NCBI GenBank assembly: GCA_964426945.1
Contig: CAYRSS010000004.1
Span: forward strand, 98,118-162,117
DNA length: 64,000 nucleotides
Source of the DNA: CAYRSS01 sp964426945
Lineage (GTDB): Bacteria; Planctomycetota; Phycisphaerae; UBA1845
Direction of reading: 5' to 3'
Under the pieces are notes generated by a model, which had not been told where the DNA came from, made no database searches, and saw only the letters and a program-made list of their open reading frames with translations. Position numbers and translations under genes: made by a program. Each line of letters begins with the position of its first letter. Position 1 is the first letter of the stretch. This document shows positions 36,284-45,806 of the stretch, one piece after another.

Positions 36284-36517
36284 TTACCGCATCGAGCACG
36301 GACCGGACGGATCGCCGCACCGGCCGCAACCGCCGCCCGAGGGCGGCGAGGGTTCGGAGCGGGCCGCGCCCTGGCGCGCCGCGAACACCGAAATCATGCG
36401 CTCCACCTTGCGCCCGCCGCACGACGGACAGACGGGCTTCTCGGTCGCGTCCATCGAGGCCGACCACTGCTCGAAGGTGTGGCGGCACGCGGCGCAGGCG
36501 TATTCGTACACGGGCAT
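36284..36517 (-). CDS. FmdB-type zinc ribbon protein
   Basis: A 77-residue protein starting 'MPVYEYACAACRHTFEQWSASM', followed by 'PVCPSCGGRKVERMISVF', the CxxC...CxxC zinc ribbon of the FmdB family, found in small regulators and formylmethanofuran-dehydrogenase-linked proteins. The Gly/Cys-rich tail (GGGCGRCGDPSGPC) has three more cysteines and is common in the family. Role here unknown. Confidence 0.85.
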   Translation of the reverse strand: MPVYEYACAACRHTFEQWSASMDATEKPVCPSCGGRKVERMISVFAARQGAARSEPSPPSGGGCGRCGDPSGPCSMR

Positions 36518-36589
36518 CCGACCACCCCCTGAAACGGCGGCCAGTATAGAGCCCGTCCCGGGCCGAGAAAAGGGCGCCGCCGGGCTGTG

Positions 36590-38323
36590 TCAGCGCCGCA
36601 GGCGGACCCGGGCCGCGAACAGCGCCAGCAGCACGCCGGCGAAGGGCAGCATCGCGTAATACCCGCAGCCGCCGTGGTAGTAGTAGTACCGCTCCCCCTG
36701 GTTACGTGCCGAGTCGGCACACTCGCTGAGGCCGGCGTCGAGCAGCTCCTGGTCGCTGATGAGTTCCAGCGACTTCAGCGTGGCGGGCTTGTTCATGTCG
36801 TCGACATTCACCGTCTGGAACGAGCGGTCGGACAGCACCCACACGCGGTCGTCCACCAGCCCCGCCCGCCGCACCAGCCCGAGGTGATCCGCCGAACCGC
36901 GCTCGATCAGCTCGCTGCCGCGCCAGGTGATCAGCTTGAGGCGGTCCAGGTTGGTGATGGTCTCGTAGTCAAACCGGCTGAAGGGCAGGAGGATCAACTC
37001 GGCGTCGGGCAGTACCTTCAGCGCCCGGTGGTCGACGAACACCTCCGACTCGATGTCGTCCCACTCGCGTCCGATGGCGGCCACGTCCTGCACACGGGGC
37101 TCGCTGATGTCCGACACGTCATAGAGCGTCACCGTCGGCCGTCCGCCGCCTGTGTAGCCCACGCCGATAACCTTGTCGCCGACAGGCACGAAGTGCGCGC
37201 TGCGGCCGGGCGACTCGAGCTTCGCGGTGATCTCTGGGGCGGCCGGATCGCTCACGTCGAGCACGAAGAACGGCTTCTCCAGATACTGCATCGCCGCGTA
37301 GCCGCGCGGACCGTCGAAGCGCACGCCCAGCGCCCGACGGTTGGTCGTCAGCGGCAGCCGGGCGATGCGGGTGATCTCGTCAGGATTCTGCAAGTCGTAG
37401 GTATACAGCGCGACCGTCCGCGGCGTCTGGTAGCTGTAGTATCCCGTGTCGTACTCGCTCGTGACGATCCGGAACACCCCCTCGTACTCATCGAAGGCGA
37501 ACCGGTCGGTGATCAGGCCGGGAACGCGGAACTGGTCGCGGATCGTCATCGCGCCGGCCGGATCGGAGATGTCTACGTACGTCACCAGGGACGTCGTGAC
37601 CAGCTGGGGATCCTTGCCCACGATGAAGGCGGCCTGCTCGTTGAGCTGCAGCTCGAACTCGGCCCCGCTGAACACCTTGGTGTCGATGATTTCGGCCGTG
37701 TCGGGGTCGGAGACGTCGACCGAGGTGATGAACGTCGAGACCTTCAAGCCGGTCGGCTGGCCGTTCGACGTGCGGTAGCCGGCGATGTACACGACGTCAC
37801 CTACCAGCCGGGTCGTGGTCGCGTAGCCCTCGATGCCGCGCACGCGGCGCTGGAGGATCTGCGTCTTGTCTGCCACGTCGAGAATGTACAGGCGGCTGCC
37901 CTGGTAGTTCGGACGGATGACGTCGGTGAAGCGATCGTCGCCGAAGCCGACCGGCTCACCGGCGCAGGTGAAGAAGTCTGCGCTCGTCACGAGCATCGCG
38001 TCGCTGCCCTTCAGCAGCAGTTCGACCGTGCGACCCTGCAGCGAGGCCCCGCCCGCCACCGACGGATTCGACGGCTGCCGCGCGTCGATGATCTGCAGCC
38101 CCGTGAACGGGTTCGAGATGTAGAAGTAGCCGTTGTCGAACTTGACGATGTCCGCCTCATCGATCGCCCGCGCCAGATCGACGTTGTCGTTGTCGCCCGG
38201 CACGGCGAAAGGCGGCGCGGCCGCGGGACAGCCCACCATCGTCAGCAACAGCGCCGCGCTGATCGCCACAGACCACAGACACGACGAAGCGAAACGTCGA
38301 TTCTCTGGACGAGCGTGTGACAT
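36590..38323 (-). CDS. Propeller lipoprotein with C-terminal sorting-like tail
   Basis: A 577-residue secreted protein. Signal ending in 'LTMVGCPAAA' (lipobox VGC, Cys32), with GGAG 9 nt before the ATG. The body contains repeated 'LYILDVAD', 'VDVSDPDTAEI', 'YVDISDPAGAM', 'FVLDVSDPAAPEI' and 'LYDVSDISEPRV' units, each about 50 residues: a beta-propeller of LVIVD/'beta-propeller domain' type. The C terminus 'HGGCGYYAMLPFAGVLLALFAARVRLRR' has Gly-Cys, a membrane helix and a basic end, as in GlyGly- or MYXO-CTERM sorting tags. A lipobox and a sorting tail on the same protein is unusual. A TATACT box at 38393-38388 probably drives it. Confidence 0.82.
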   Translation of the reverse strand: MSHARPENRRFASSCLWSVAISAALLLTMVGCPAAAPPFAVPGDNDNVDLARAIDEADIVKFDNGYFYISNPFTGLQIIDARQPSNPSVAGGASLQGRTVELLLKGSDAMLVTSADFFTCAGEPVGFGDDRFTDVIRPNYQGSRLYILDVADKTQILQRRVRGIEGYATTTRLVGDVVYIAGYRTSNGQPTGLKVSTFITSVDVSDPDTAEIIDTKVFSGAEFELQLNEQAAFIVGKDPQLVTTSLVTYVDISDPAGAMTIRDQFRVPGLITDRFAFDEYEGVFRIVTSEYDTGYYSYQTPRTVALYTYDLQNPDEITRIARLPLTTNRRALGVRFDGPRGYAAMQYLEKPFFVLDVSDPAAPEITAKLESPGRSAHFVPVGDKVIGVGYTGGGRPTVTLYDVSDISEPRVQDVAAIGREWDDIESEVFVDHRALKVLPDAELILLPFSRFDYETITNLDRLKLITWRGSELIERGSADHLGLVRRAGLVDDRVWVLSDRSFQTVNVDDMNKPATLKSLELISDQELLDAGLSECADSARNQGERYYYYHGGCGYYAMLPFAGVLLALFAARVRLRR

Positions 38324-38783
38324 GAACCGTACTCCCGCGCTGAGACCTTCGGTCCGAGGTTGAGTTCAAGAACGACCTGCGCGGACAGTATAGACTGAAA
38401 ACAGTGTCCCGCACCGCGCCGGCCGCCCCCACCGCGCCTCCCACCGCGGAATCCGGCCCTGGCGCCCTGCCGGCTCACCCACGCCGCTCCGGTTCCGAGA
38501 AGAGCCCACCGCCCCCTGGATAGGTCCGCAACGCCCTTCCCCGGCCAATGCCGGCCGCGGTCGTATCGTAGAGTCGAGGTGGATCAGGAGGCCTCTCGGA
38601 GGGGAGAGGCCTTCAGGAGGGGAAAGAAGCACAGTCGGCCCGGTCGGGGCGGCGAAGCGGGTGGCGCCGGTTGCGGCGTGATCCGGCTCGACCGCCCCGT
38701 CCGGGCGGATCCCTGGCGTCGTGCGCTGATCGAGGGGAATCGGCACAGGCACGGCCGCCAAGGCGTCTTTCGGGGGGAAGGCT
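38324..38783. other. Divergent intergenic region, no gene seen
   Basis: A 460-bp gap between the propeller gene (minus) and the first metalloprotease (plus). It holds a TATACT -10 element for the minus strand at 38388-38393. In the plus-strand leader there is a hairpin, GGCCTCTC-6-GAGAGGCC (38590-38611), with purine-rich surroundings (GGAGG repeats). No coding signal is convincing. Confidence 0.5.
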
Positions 38784-40034
38784 GTGCTGGGGGAGAGAGA
38801 GAACCTGCGCGCAGCAGGTGGCAGTTTCCTGCTTATCGGTATCTTCGGGCTGGGCGGTTGCGGGTTCGACCCGACATCGCCGGGAGGCTTCGCACCTCCG
38901 ACGCTCGGCTCATCCATCATTGACGAAGGCGAAGACGACAACGACCTCTTCGAGGCCGCCGAGCGCCACAGCGTCACCCGCGAGGGCATGATGCTGCAGG
39001 GCGAGCTCGATTCGGCGGGTGACATCGACGTCTACGACCTCGGGCCGGTTGTGCCGGGCGACCGCGTGGTGGCTGAGCTCGCTGCGTCCGACGGTCTCAA
39101 AGGCGTCGTCGCGCTCTTCGACGACAACCACGACCTGCTGCTCGTCAACGACTACCGCAACATCTACCTGGGCGTCGCCACGCCGTTCATCGACGTGGTG
39201 CTGCAGCGCCCGTCGCAGCACTGCTACGTGGCGGTCGCGGCGGCGGCGGGCACGGACAGCCTCGGTTCCTACGGGCTGATCACCCGGCTGGAGGCGGGCA
39301 CGGCCCTGCCCGAGCCGCGCCCGGACAGTGTGCTGCTCGACTTCATCGGCGGGCCGGGGGTGCGCATCGGCGGACGCACGCCGGTAGACGTGCCGGTGTT
39401 TGACGCCGCTGACATCGACGACCGATTCGCCGGCACCACCGACCGCCTGATCGAGCTGGTCGTCCGCTACGTCCGCGAAGACTTCGAGGGCTTCAACGTC
39501 ACGATCCTTTCGACCAGCGAGGGCGACGGCCCCGCCGCAGGCCAGACCCGGCTCTACTTCGGGACGCTCGACGAGGGGCTGCTGGGCGTTGCGGAAGGCG
39601 TCGACGAGTTCAACCTCCTCAGCGAGCAGGAGGCGATCGTGTTCACCGACACCTTCCGGGTCTTCAACCCGATCAACCCGAGCGTGGACGAGATGGCCCG
39701 CGCCCTGGCCAACGTCGCCAGCCACGAGATCGGCCACCTGCTGGGGCTCGTGCACACGCGCGGCTCGAAGGACATCATGGACGTCACCGCGTCGCTGAGC
39801 CAGTTGACGCTCGACCAGTATTTCGGACGCGCGCCGCTGTTTGCGGAAGTGTTCCCCACGGGCGCGCAGGACTCGGCGCTGTGCCTGCTCGAGTCGGTCG
39901 GCGGCGATCCCGAGGTGGCCTTCGCCAAGGCGCAGACGGCGGCCCGCCGCAGCCTCTCGCACCGCGACATCGCCGGTCCGTCGGCGAGGGCGGGGCTCGT
40001 GCTCTCGTCTTGTGATCTGCGTTGCGGGCAATAA
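38784..40034 (+). CDS. Matrixin-like zinc metalloprotease lipoprotein (first of pair)
   Basis: A 416-residue exported protein. GTG start at 38784 with GGGGGAAG 4 nt upstream. Lipobox 'GLGGC' gives Cys26. A beta-sandwich resembling a pre-peptidase C-terminal domain follows ('MLQGELDSAGDIDVYDLGPVVPGDRVVAELAAS'). The protease signature HExxHxxGxxH is 'SHEIGHLLGLVHTRGSKDIM' with His314 as first ligand and a downstream Met-turn. A cysteine-containing tail (LLSSC..RCG) ends the protein. It probably cleaves proteins at the cell surface. A second gene of the same design follows 200 bp downstream. Confidence 0.85.
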   Translation: MLGERENLRAAGGSFLLIGIFGLGGCGFDPTSPGGFAPPTLGSSIIDEGEDDNDLFEAAERHSVTREGMMLQGELDSAGDIDVYDLGPVVPGDRVVAELAASDGLKGVVALFDDNHDLLLVNDYRNIYLGVATPFIDVVLQRPSQHCYVAVAAAAGTDSLGSYGLITRLEAGTALPEPRPDSVLLDFIGGPGVRIGGRTPVDVPVFDAADIDDRFAGTTDRLIELVVRYVREDFEGFNVTILSTSEGDGPAAGQTRLYFGTLDEGLLGVAEGVDEFNLLSEQEAIVFTDTFRVFNPINPSVDEMARALANVASHEIGHLLGLVHTRGSKDIMDVTASLSQLTLDQYFGRAPLFAEVFPTGAQDSALCLLESVGGDPEVAFAKAQTAARRSLSHRDIAGPSARAGLVLSSCDLRCGQ

Positions 40035-40125
40035 CGCACATCGGGCCGCGTTCGGCGCACGGCGACCCGGTGCGAAAGCACGACAGGATGTTCGGAAGCG
40101 TCGGCGCACCGCGCCGGGGTGTTCG

Positions 40126-40155
40126 TTGACAGGCCATTTGCCGCACCGATACGAT
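40126..40155 (+). promoter_or_regulatory. Promoter of the second metalloprotease
   Basis: Perfect TTGACA (40126-40131), 18 bp, TACGAT (40150-40155); start near 40162 and a 72-nt leader before ATG 40234. The gene is therefore not simply cotranscribed with the first one. Confidence 0.6.
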
Positions 40156-40233
40156 CGCCCACAGCGCGGCGCGGTCGAGGTGTCGGCCGCGCCGTTCGTC
40201 AACGACCGACCTCCGGGGGAGAGGCCCGCTTCC

Positions 40234-41397
40234 ATGTCGACCGATCAACGGACTGAACTGTCGGCGCGCCGGCGAGGCGCGCAATGGACCGCGTGGCGGA
40301 GGCTGATGGCGGCGATCGTTCTCACGCCGGTGCTCGTCGGGTGTCCGATGACGACCCCCGGCGACCCCGCGCCGCGGCCCATCACCGACACGGACTTCAG
40401 CGAGCCCAACGGCTCGTTCAACCGGGCGCTCGATGTCGCCCTTGAGGATGGCAAGGTGAGCTTCTCGGGCACCGTATCTCAGCGCGGAGACATCGACGTG
40501 TTCGCGATCGGATCGCTGCACCGCGGCGATCGCATTCGCGTCCTCGCCACCACGCCCTCCTCGTCGCTCGACGTGTCCATCTGCCTGTTTGACGCCGAGG
40601 GGCGCCTGGTCATGGCCAACGACGATCGCGAAGACGCCGCCGGACTCGACGCGCTGATCGACCTCGTGATCCGGCACGACGGCGATCCGCATTACCTCGC
40701 CGTGTCCAACTCGGCCTTCGCCGATCCGGACCGGCGCACCGGGCGATACGAAGCGGACGTCACGGTGACGGGGGGCGCAACCGTGCCGGCGCCGGTCTCA
40801 CAGGTGCTCTGGATCAACTGGGATGGCGGGCGCATCAGCTCGTCCTCGCTGGGGAATTTCACGCTCGGGCGATTCGACGCGGCGCGCATTGCCCCGGTCT
40901 ACGACGGACAGGACGACGCGATCAAGGCATTCATCATCGCGACGATGGAGCAGAACTTCGAGCGCTTCAACGTCACGATTCTGTCGAGCGACGACGGTCC
41001 CGCGCCCGAGGGCGGCCATGTGTCCACCATTCATGTCGGCGACTTCAGCACGTCCACCTTCGGCATCGCCGAGAGCGTGGACTTCTACAACGCCGACCGC
41101 TGCGACGACGCGATCATCTATGCGGAGTCGTTCCGGCCGACCCAGTTCCGCCGCACGCCGACCGCCGGAGAACTCGGCGTCGCCATTGGCAACGTGACCG
41201 CGCACGAAGCGGGCCACCTGCTCGGCCTCAACCACGTCGACGACGACCTGGACATCATGGACACCGTGTCTCCGGCCGACGCCTTTCTGGAAGATCAGGA
41301 GTTTCTCGACTCCGCGCTGTCGACTGACATCATGCCGATCGGCACTCAGGATGCCGTACAGCTGCTGACCGAGATCGTCGGGGTCAAGGCCCCGTGA
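40234..41397 (+). CDS. Matrixin-like zinc metalloprotease lipoprotein (second of pair)
   Basis: A 387-residue paralogue of the preceding gene. ATG 40234 has GGAGAGG 9 nt upstream. Lipobox 'VLVGC' (Cys37) after an unusually long n-region. The pre-peptidase-like sandwich ('GTVSQRGDIDVFAIGSLHRGDRIRVLATTPSSSLDVSICLFDAEGRL') is followed by the catalytic HEAGH..LNH ('TAHEAGHLLGLNHVDDDLDIMD', His324). A shared 'ERFNVTILSSDDGP' segment also occurs in the first paralogue as 'EGFNVTILSTSEGDGP'. Proteins are similar over the whole length but diverged, so an old duplication. Substrates unknown. Confidence 0.85.
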   Translation: MSTDQRTELSARRRGAQWTAWRRLMAAIVLTPVLVGCPMTTPGDPAPRPITDTDFSEPNGSFNRALDVALEDGKVSFSGTVSQRGDIDVFAIGSLHRGDRIRVLATTPSSSLDVSICLFDAEGRLVMANDDREDAAGLDALIDLVIRHDGDPHYLAVSNSAFADPDRRTGRYEADVTVTGGATVPAPVSQVLWINWDGGRISSSSLGNFTLGRFDAARIAPVYDGQDDAIKAFIIATMEQNFERFNVTILSSDDGPAPEGGHVSTIHVGDFSTSTFGIAESVDFYNADRCDDAIIYAESFRPTQFRRTPTAGELGVAIGNVTAHEAGHLLGLNHVDDDLDIMDTVSPADAFLEDQEFLDSALSTDIMPIGTQDAVQLLTEIVGVKAP

Positions 41398-41514
41398 CGA
41401 TCCGGCCGGCGGACGAGGCTTCGCGCGCTGCGGCGATTGCGCCGCGGCGAAGGGGGCGGAGCCTCGGCGGCCTTCTGCAAATCGGACGTTGAACGTTCGG
41501 GGGGAATCACGTCC

Positions 41515-41718
41515 ATGCCCGTCCGCTACATCCACTGCCCGCATTGCGGGCATCCGAGTGTCGTGCGCCGTGAGGAACTGCCTTTCACCCGGCGATGCCG
41601 CCAGTGTGCCGGCGCCTACGCGCCGATGGCCGCCATTCGCAAGACCGGTGACGACGACGCGGCCCGCGCCGCCCAGCCGCCCGGCGCTCCGCCGCGCGCG
41701 GCGCGGCGCACGGCCTGA
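41515..41718 (+). CDS. Small zinc ribbon protein
   Basis: A 67-residue protein, ATG 41515 after GGGGGA. Two CxxC pairs in 'IHCPHCGHPSVVRREELPFTRRCRQCAGAY' bind one zinc, and an Ala/Pro/Arg-rich disordered tail follows. No enzyme signature. Such small ribbons occur near secreted or regulatory genes in planctomycetes; function unknown. Confidence 0.65.
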   Translation: MPVRYIHCPHCGHPSVVRREELPFTRRCRQCAGAYAPMAAIRKTGDDDAARAAQPPGAPPRAARRTA

Positions 41719-41768
41719 CCGCCCGGCGCCGTAGTGCGCGCCAGGCGGCCGCCGTATGATCCCCGGCG

Positions 41769-42608
41769 ATGTCCATGCGGATCGGCTACAACACGAACGG
41801 CTTCGCACACCACCGCTTGGAGGATGCGCTGGCCATTCTCACAGAGATCGGCTACCGCAGCGTCGCGCTGACGCTCGAAGCCGATCTGCTCGATCCGGCC
41901 GACGCTCGCGGGACAGCCGCCTGCGCCGCGCGCCTTGGAGAGCTCCTCCGCCGCAGGCCGCTCGACGTCACCATCGAGACGGGCTCGCGCTTCCTGCTCG
42001 ACCCGCGCCGCAAGCACCAGCCCACGCTGGTCTCCGCCGATCCGGCCGGGCGCGCTCGACGCCGGGCGTTTCTCGAGGCCGCGATCGACGTCGCCGCAGA
42101 AGTCGGCGCGGAGAGCGTGTCCCTCTGGTCGGGTGCGCCCGACGACGCGGCCGACGCAGATGCCGCCTTCGACCGGCTGCTCCGTGAACTCGCCCCACTG
42201 CTGGCGCATGCCGCAGGGCGCGGCGTTCGCCTCGCCTTCGAGCCCGAACCGGGCATGCTGGTGGATACGATGGCCCGCTTCGACCGGTTGCGCGCCGCGA
42301 TCCCCCACCCCTGCCTGGGGCTGACGCTCGATGTCGGCCACGTTCACTGCCTGGGCGACGGCGATCCGGCCGAGCGCATCGGCGCGTACCGCGACGTCCT
42401 TTGGAACATTCACATCGAAGACATGCGCTGCGGCGTGCACGAACACCTGCCCTTCGGCGAGGGCGACATGGACTTCCGGCCGATCTTCGCGGCGCTCCGC
42501 ACCATCGGGTACTCCGGCCCGGTCCACGTCGAGCTTTCCCGCCACAGTCACGACGCCGTCCGCGTGGCGACCGCGTCGTTCGCCTTCCTGCAGGCTGCAA
42601 TGGCGTAA
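41769..42608 (+). CDS. Sugar phosphate isomerase/epimerase (TIM barrel, EboC-like)
   Basis: A 279-residue member of the xylose isomerase-like/AP-endonuclease-2 barrel family. Metal ligands are expected at 'AFEPEPGML' (Glu), 'LTLDVGHVHCLGD' (Asp, His), 'NIHIEDMRCGVHEHLPFGEGDMDF' (His, Glu) and 'VHVELSRHSHDA' (Glu). It may isomerise a sugar phosphate or act like EboC, a protein of unclear function in polyprenyl or pigment precursor clusters; no other ebo gene is nearby. TATGAT ends 8 nt before the ATG without a ribosome site, so a leaderless start is likely. Confidence 0.82.
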   Translation: MSMRIGYNTNGFAHHRLEDALAILTEIGYRSVALTLEADLLDPADARGTAACAARLGELLRRRPLDVTIETGSRFLLDPRRKHQPTLVSADPAGRARRRAFLEAAIDVAAEVGAESVSLWSGAPDDAADADAAFDRLLRELAPLLAHAAGRGVRLAFEPEPGMLVDTMARFDRLRAAIPHPCLGLTLDVGHVHCLGDGDPAERIGAYRDVLWNIHIEDMRCGVHEHLPFGEGDMDFRPIFAALRTIGYSGPVHVELSRHSHDAVRVATASFAFLQAAMA

Positions 42609-42662
42609 TGCGCCGCGCCCGCCCCTGCGCCATCCCCGGCCGCGCGTGGTACAATGCCGGCC

Positions 42663-45605
42663 ATGACCCGCCCCGCGGCGACAACCCAGGGCCGCCCTGC
42701 GATTCTCGCCGGACTGATGGCCGTCGTGGTCGTCATCGCGCTGTGGTCGTTCGAACTGCTCACGCCGCTGACGCTTGCCGGTCAGAACCTGCTCTTTCGC
42801 CGCGCGTCTACCATTCCCGCCGACGAGCGCATCGCGGTGATCGCCATCGACGACGCAGCCATCGAACACGGCCCCCCCTGGCCCTGGCCGCGGCGGACAT
42901 ACGCCGGCCTCATCGATACGCTTCGCGAAGTGGGCGCGGGGCCGATCGTCCTCGACCTCGCCTTCACCGAGCCCGCGGCGCCGCGCGCCGAACTGCCTCA
43001 GTTCGGCCGCCATCACGGCGTCGAGCCACCGGCCGAAGTACTCGGCGATCTCATCGAGGTGGTGCATGACGACGATGAACTGGCCGCGGCCATGCGCCGG
43101 GCGGGCAACGTCTACCTCGCCATGATCTGCCCGCTTGAGGGCCCCGGCGACGACGGCCCGGCTCGAACGGCGCTCGACAAGGCCGACGCCGCCCGACTGC
43201 AGGATGCTCTCGCCGACGACATGACCCTCGGCCCGGCGGCCGCCGCGGAGCGCATCGGACGCGCGCTGCCCCCCGGCGAGCTGACCCGGGCCAAACGCGA
43301 CGCGGCGCGGGCGGCCGCCCGACGATACCTCGACGCCCGGCCGGGGGCGGCGGTGGACGGCCTGCTCGCCGCGGCGCTGCCCGCGGACAGCGTAGCCAAG
43401 GAGAGCGCCGCGCGGGATGAACTGCTCCGCGCCTACCGCGTCGAACTGGCCTGGCGGTCGCTGCGAAACGCATTTCCAGGGGTGCCGTCAGGGGCAGACC
43501 GGGCGGGGCTGCCGCGCACGGCGGAGGTGCTGCCGCCTATCGACAAACTGGCCGTTACAGCCGCCGGCGTCGGGCACGCCACCCACGCGCGGGACGACCG
43601 CGACGGCGCAGCCCGCGCCGTGCCCCCGGTCGTCGTCGCCGACGGCCGGATGGTTCTCTCCCTCGGCCTGCTGGCGGGGCTGCGCGTGGCGGGCATCTCG
43701 CCGCGCGGGGCCGAGGTATCACGCGGCCGGCTCGTGCTGACCGATGGCGATCAGCGCGTAGATATCTCGATCGACCGGCGCGGCCGCATGCCCATCCACT
43801 GGCACGTCGCCCCGGGCGGCGCCTGGTGGGACAGCTTCGCGATCATGCCGGTAGGCCGCCTGCTGGAGGTCGTGACCAACCGCGACGCCATCGCCGGCAA
43901 CTTGACGCTCAACGAGCTGGCCGTCGCCCGCCTGGTTGAGCGGCGACACGCCGAGACCCCCGCCGGCTATCTCGACTACGCCGCGCTGGTCCGGTCAAGA
44001 AACGACCTGCGCCGGGCTGAACGCACCGCGGTCTCCCCCGAGCATCGCCAGCGCCTCGCCGATCAGCTCGCCGCGCTCAACGAGCGCATCGCCGCCGCGG
44101 AGCGTGAGGCGATGGAGTGGCTGACCTATCAGCAATCACTCTGGGCCGACGAACCCGCCGCCGCGGAGCGCGCGCCCGGTGCCACCGATGCGGAGGACAC
44201 CCTCCGCCGCGATATCGCCGGCCTGCTGCGCGACCATCAGCGCGGCGGCGAGTGCGAGCGGCGGCTGGCGATCAACGCCGAGCTGACGGAACGCAACGCG
44301 ACGATCCTCGCGGAGCTTCGGGCGAGCCTGGCGGGACGCGTCTGCTTCGTCGGCTACACGGCCACCGCCCTGGCCGACTTCGTCACCTCCCCCGTACACC
44401 CCGGCGTACCGGGTGTCATGGCCCACGCCAACGTGGCGAACATGGTGCTGACCGGGCGATTCCTGCCGCCGGCGCCGGGGTATGCCGATCTGCTGCTGCT
44501 GTCGACGGCGGGCGCACTCGCGGCGTGGCTGACCACGCGGATCGGGCCGCGCGTCAGCGCGCTGCTGATGGCGCTGGTCTGCGCGGGGGCGCTGGCCGCG
44601 GCGGCGATGCTGTTCCGCGCCGGAGGCCCCATGCTCGACTGGGCCGTGGCCGGTCTCGCCGCGGCGGTGGCGTGGGCGGCGGTCACGCTCTATCGCCAGT
44701 TTGTCGAGGAGCGGGCCCGCCGCAGCTTCGAGCGCGCCCTGGCCCACTACACCTCCCCCGCCGTGGCCGCGCGCATCGCTGCCCGCGCCGGGCCGGAAGC
44801 CTTCGCCCCCGTGGCCACGCAAGTCACCTGCTTCTTCTGCGACCTGCGCGGTTTTACGGCGCTGAGCGAAGCGCTCGGGCCGCTTCGCACGCAGCGCGTG
44901 CTCAATGAGTATCTCGGCGGCATGACCCGCGTGCTGGTTGCCCATGGCGCCATCGTCAACAAGTTCATGGGCGACGGCGTGTTCGCGTTCTTCAACGCGC
45001 CGATTCACCCGTGTGACGCCCCCGCCGAGGCTGCGTGCGCCTCGGCGCTCGACGCGGTGGAGGTCGTCCGCCGGATCAACCGCGACGCCGCCCGCCTCGC
45101 GCTTCCCGAGGAACTGGTCATCCGGGTCGGCCTCTCCTCGGGCGAGGCTTTCGTGGGCGACTTCGGCGGCGCCGCCAAGCTCGACTACACCTGCATCGGC
45201 GACGTTGTGAACCTCGGTTCGCGGCTCGAAGGGGCGTGCCGCCGGCTCGGCGCCACCGTGCTCGTCGACGAGGTCGTGCGCCGCGCCGCGGGCGACGCGT
45301 TCCTCTTCCGCTCGCTCGGCCGCGTACGCATCGAAGGCATGTCCACGATCGTCGCCGTGTGGGAACTTCTCGCCGCGCAGGACTCGGCCGACGTGCAGCA
45401 GCGCCACCTCGCCGAGTGGTTCGACCGCGCGATGGACCACTTCGAGCACGCACGCTGGAAGGAGTGCGTCGAGATGATCACCGCCTGTCTCGCCGCCAGC
45501 CCGGAAGATCAGCCCGCCCGGATCCTCAAGGCCCGGGCCGAGCGGTTCGCCGTCGCCCCCCCGGCCGAGCCCTTCGACCCCGTCTTCGACCTCGGCGGCA
45601 AGTAG
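42663..45605 (+). CDS. CHASE2-domain adenylate cyclase
   Basis: A 980-residue membrane class III cyclase. Starts at ATG 42663 (a second ATG lies at 42654). One N-terminal membrane helix, then a CHASE2 sensor domain (about 35-420), which contains an insert of about 115 residues (172-287, 'DKADAARLQDALADDMT..'). Three membrane helices near 605-680, then the cyclase domain: 'CFFCDLRGFTAL' (metal Asp, near 728), 'NKFMGDGVFAFFN' (metal Asp and adenine-selecting Lys), 'LDYTCIGDVVNLGSRLEG' (Asp for adenine; Asn and Arg of the transition state). So it should make cyclic AMP. A TPR-like C-terminal tail follows. TACAAT ends 7 nt before the ATG. Confidence 0.93.
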   Translation: MTRPAATTQGRPAILAGLMAVVVVIALWSFELLTPLTLAGQNLLFRRASTIPADERIAVIAIDDAAIEHGPPWPWPRRTYAGLIDTLREVGAGPIVLDLAFTEPAAPRAELPQFGRHHGVEPPAEVLGDLIEVVHDDDELAAAMRRAGNVYLAMICPLEGPGDDGPARTALDKADAARLQDALADDMTLGPAAAAERIGRALPPGELTRAKRDAARAAARRYLDARPGAAVDGLLAAALPADSVAKESAARDELLRAYRVELAWRSLRNAFPGVPSGADRAGLPRTAEVLPPIDKLAVTAAGVGHATHARDDRDGAARAVPPVVVADGRMVLSLGLLAGLRVAGISPRGAEVSRGRLVLTDGDQRVDISIDRRGRMPIHWHVAPGGAWWDSFAIMPVGRLLEVVTNRDAIAGNLTLNELAVARLVERRHAETPAGYLDYAALVRSRNDLRRAERTAVSPEHRQRLADQLAALNERIAAAEREAMEWLTYQQSLWADEPAAAERAPGATDAEDTLRRDIAGLLRDHQRGGECERRLAINAELTERNATILAELRASLAGRVCFVGYTATALADFVTSPVHPGVPGVMAHANVANMVLTGRFLPPAPGYADLLLLSTAGALAAWLTTRIGPRVSALLMALVCAGALAAAAMLFRAGGPMLDWAVAGLAAAVAWAAVTLYRQFVEERARRSFERALAHYTSPAVAARIAARAGPEAFAPVATQVTCFFCDLRGFTALSEALGPLRTQRVLNEYLGGMTRVLVAHGAIVNKFMGDGVFAFFNAPIHPCDAPAEAACASALDAVEVVRRINRDAARLALPEELVIRVGLSSGEAFVGDFGGAAKLDYTCIGDVVNLGSRLEGACRRLGATVLVDEVVRRAAGDAFLFRSLGRVRIEGMSTIVAVWELLAAQDSADVQQRHLAEWFDRAMDHFEHARWKECVEMITACLAASPEDQPARILKARAERFAVAPPAEPFDPVFDLGGK

Positions 45606-45806
45606 GCCCGCCAGCCCCCCGCAGCCCTGATAACGCCTTGGTGCACTTGCAACGTGGCCGCCACCTCTCCGCTGCCTTCAGTCACACCGCACCGCAGTCG
45701 AAAGACCACCACGAGCCGCAGCGGGCAGGGCCGTCGGGTTATCGGGCGTCACGAGCGACGCACTGAGCCCCCCGCAACTCGTGCTCGATCTGGAAAGGCA
45801 GCGGCC

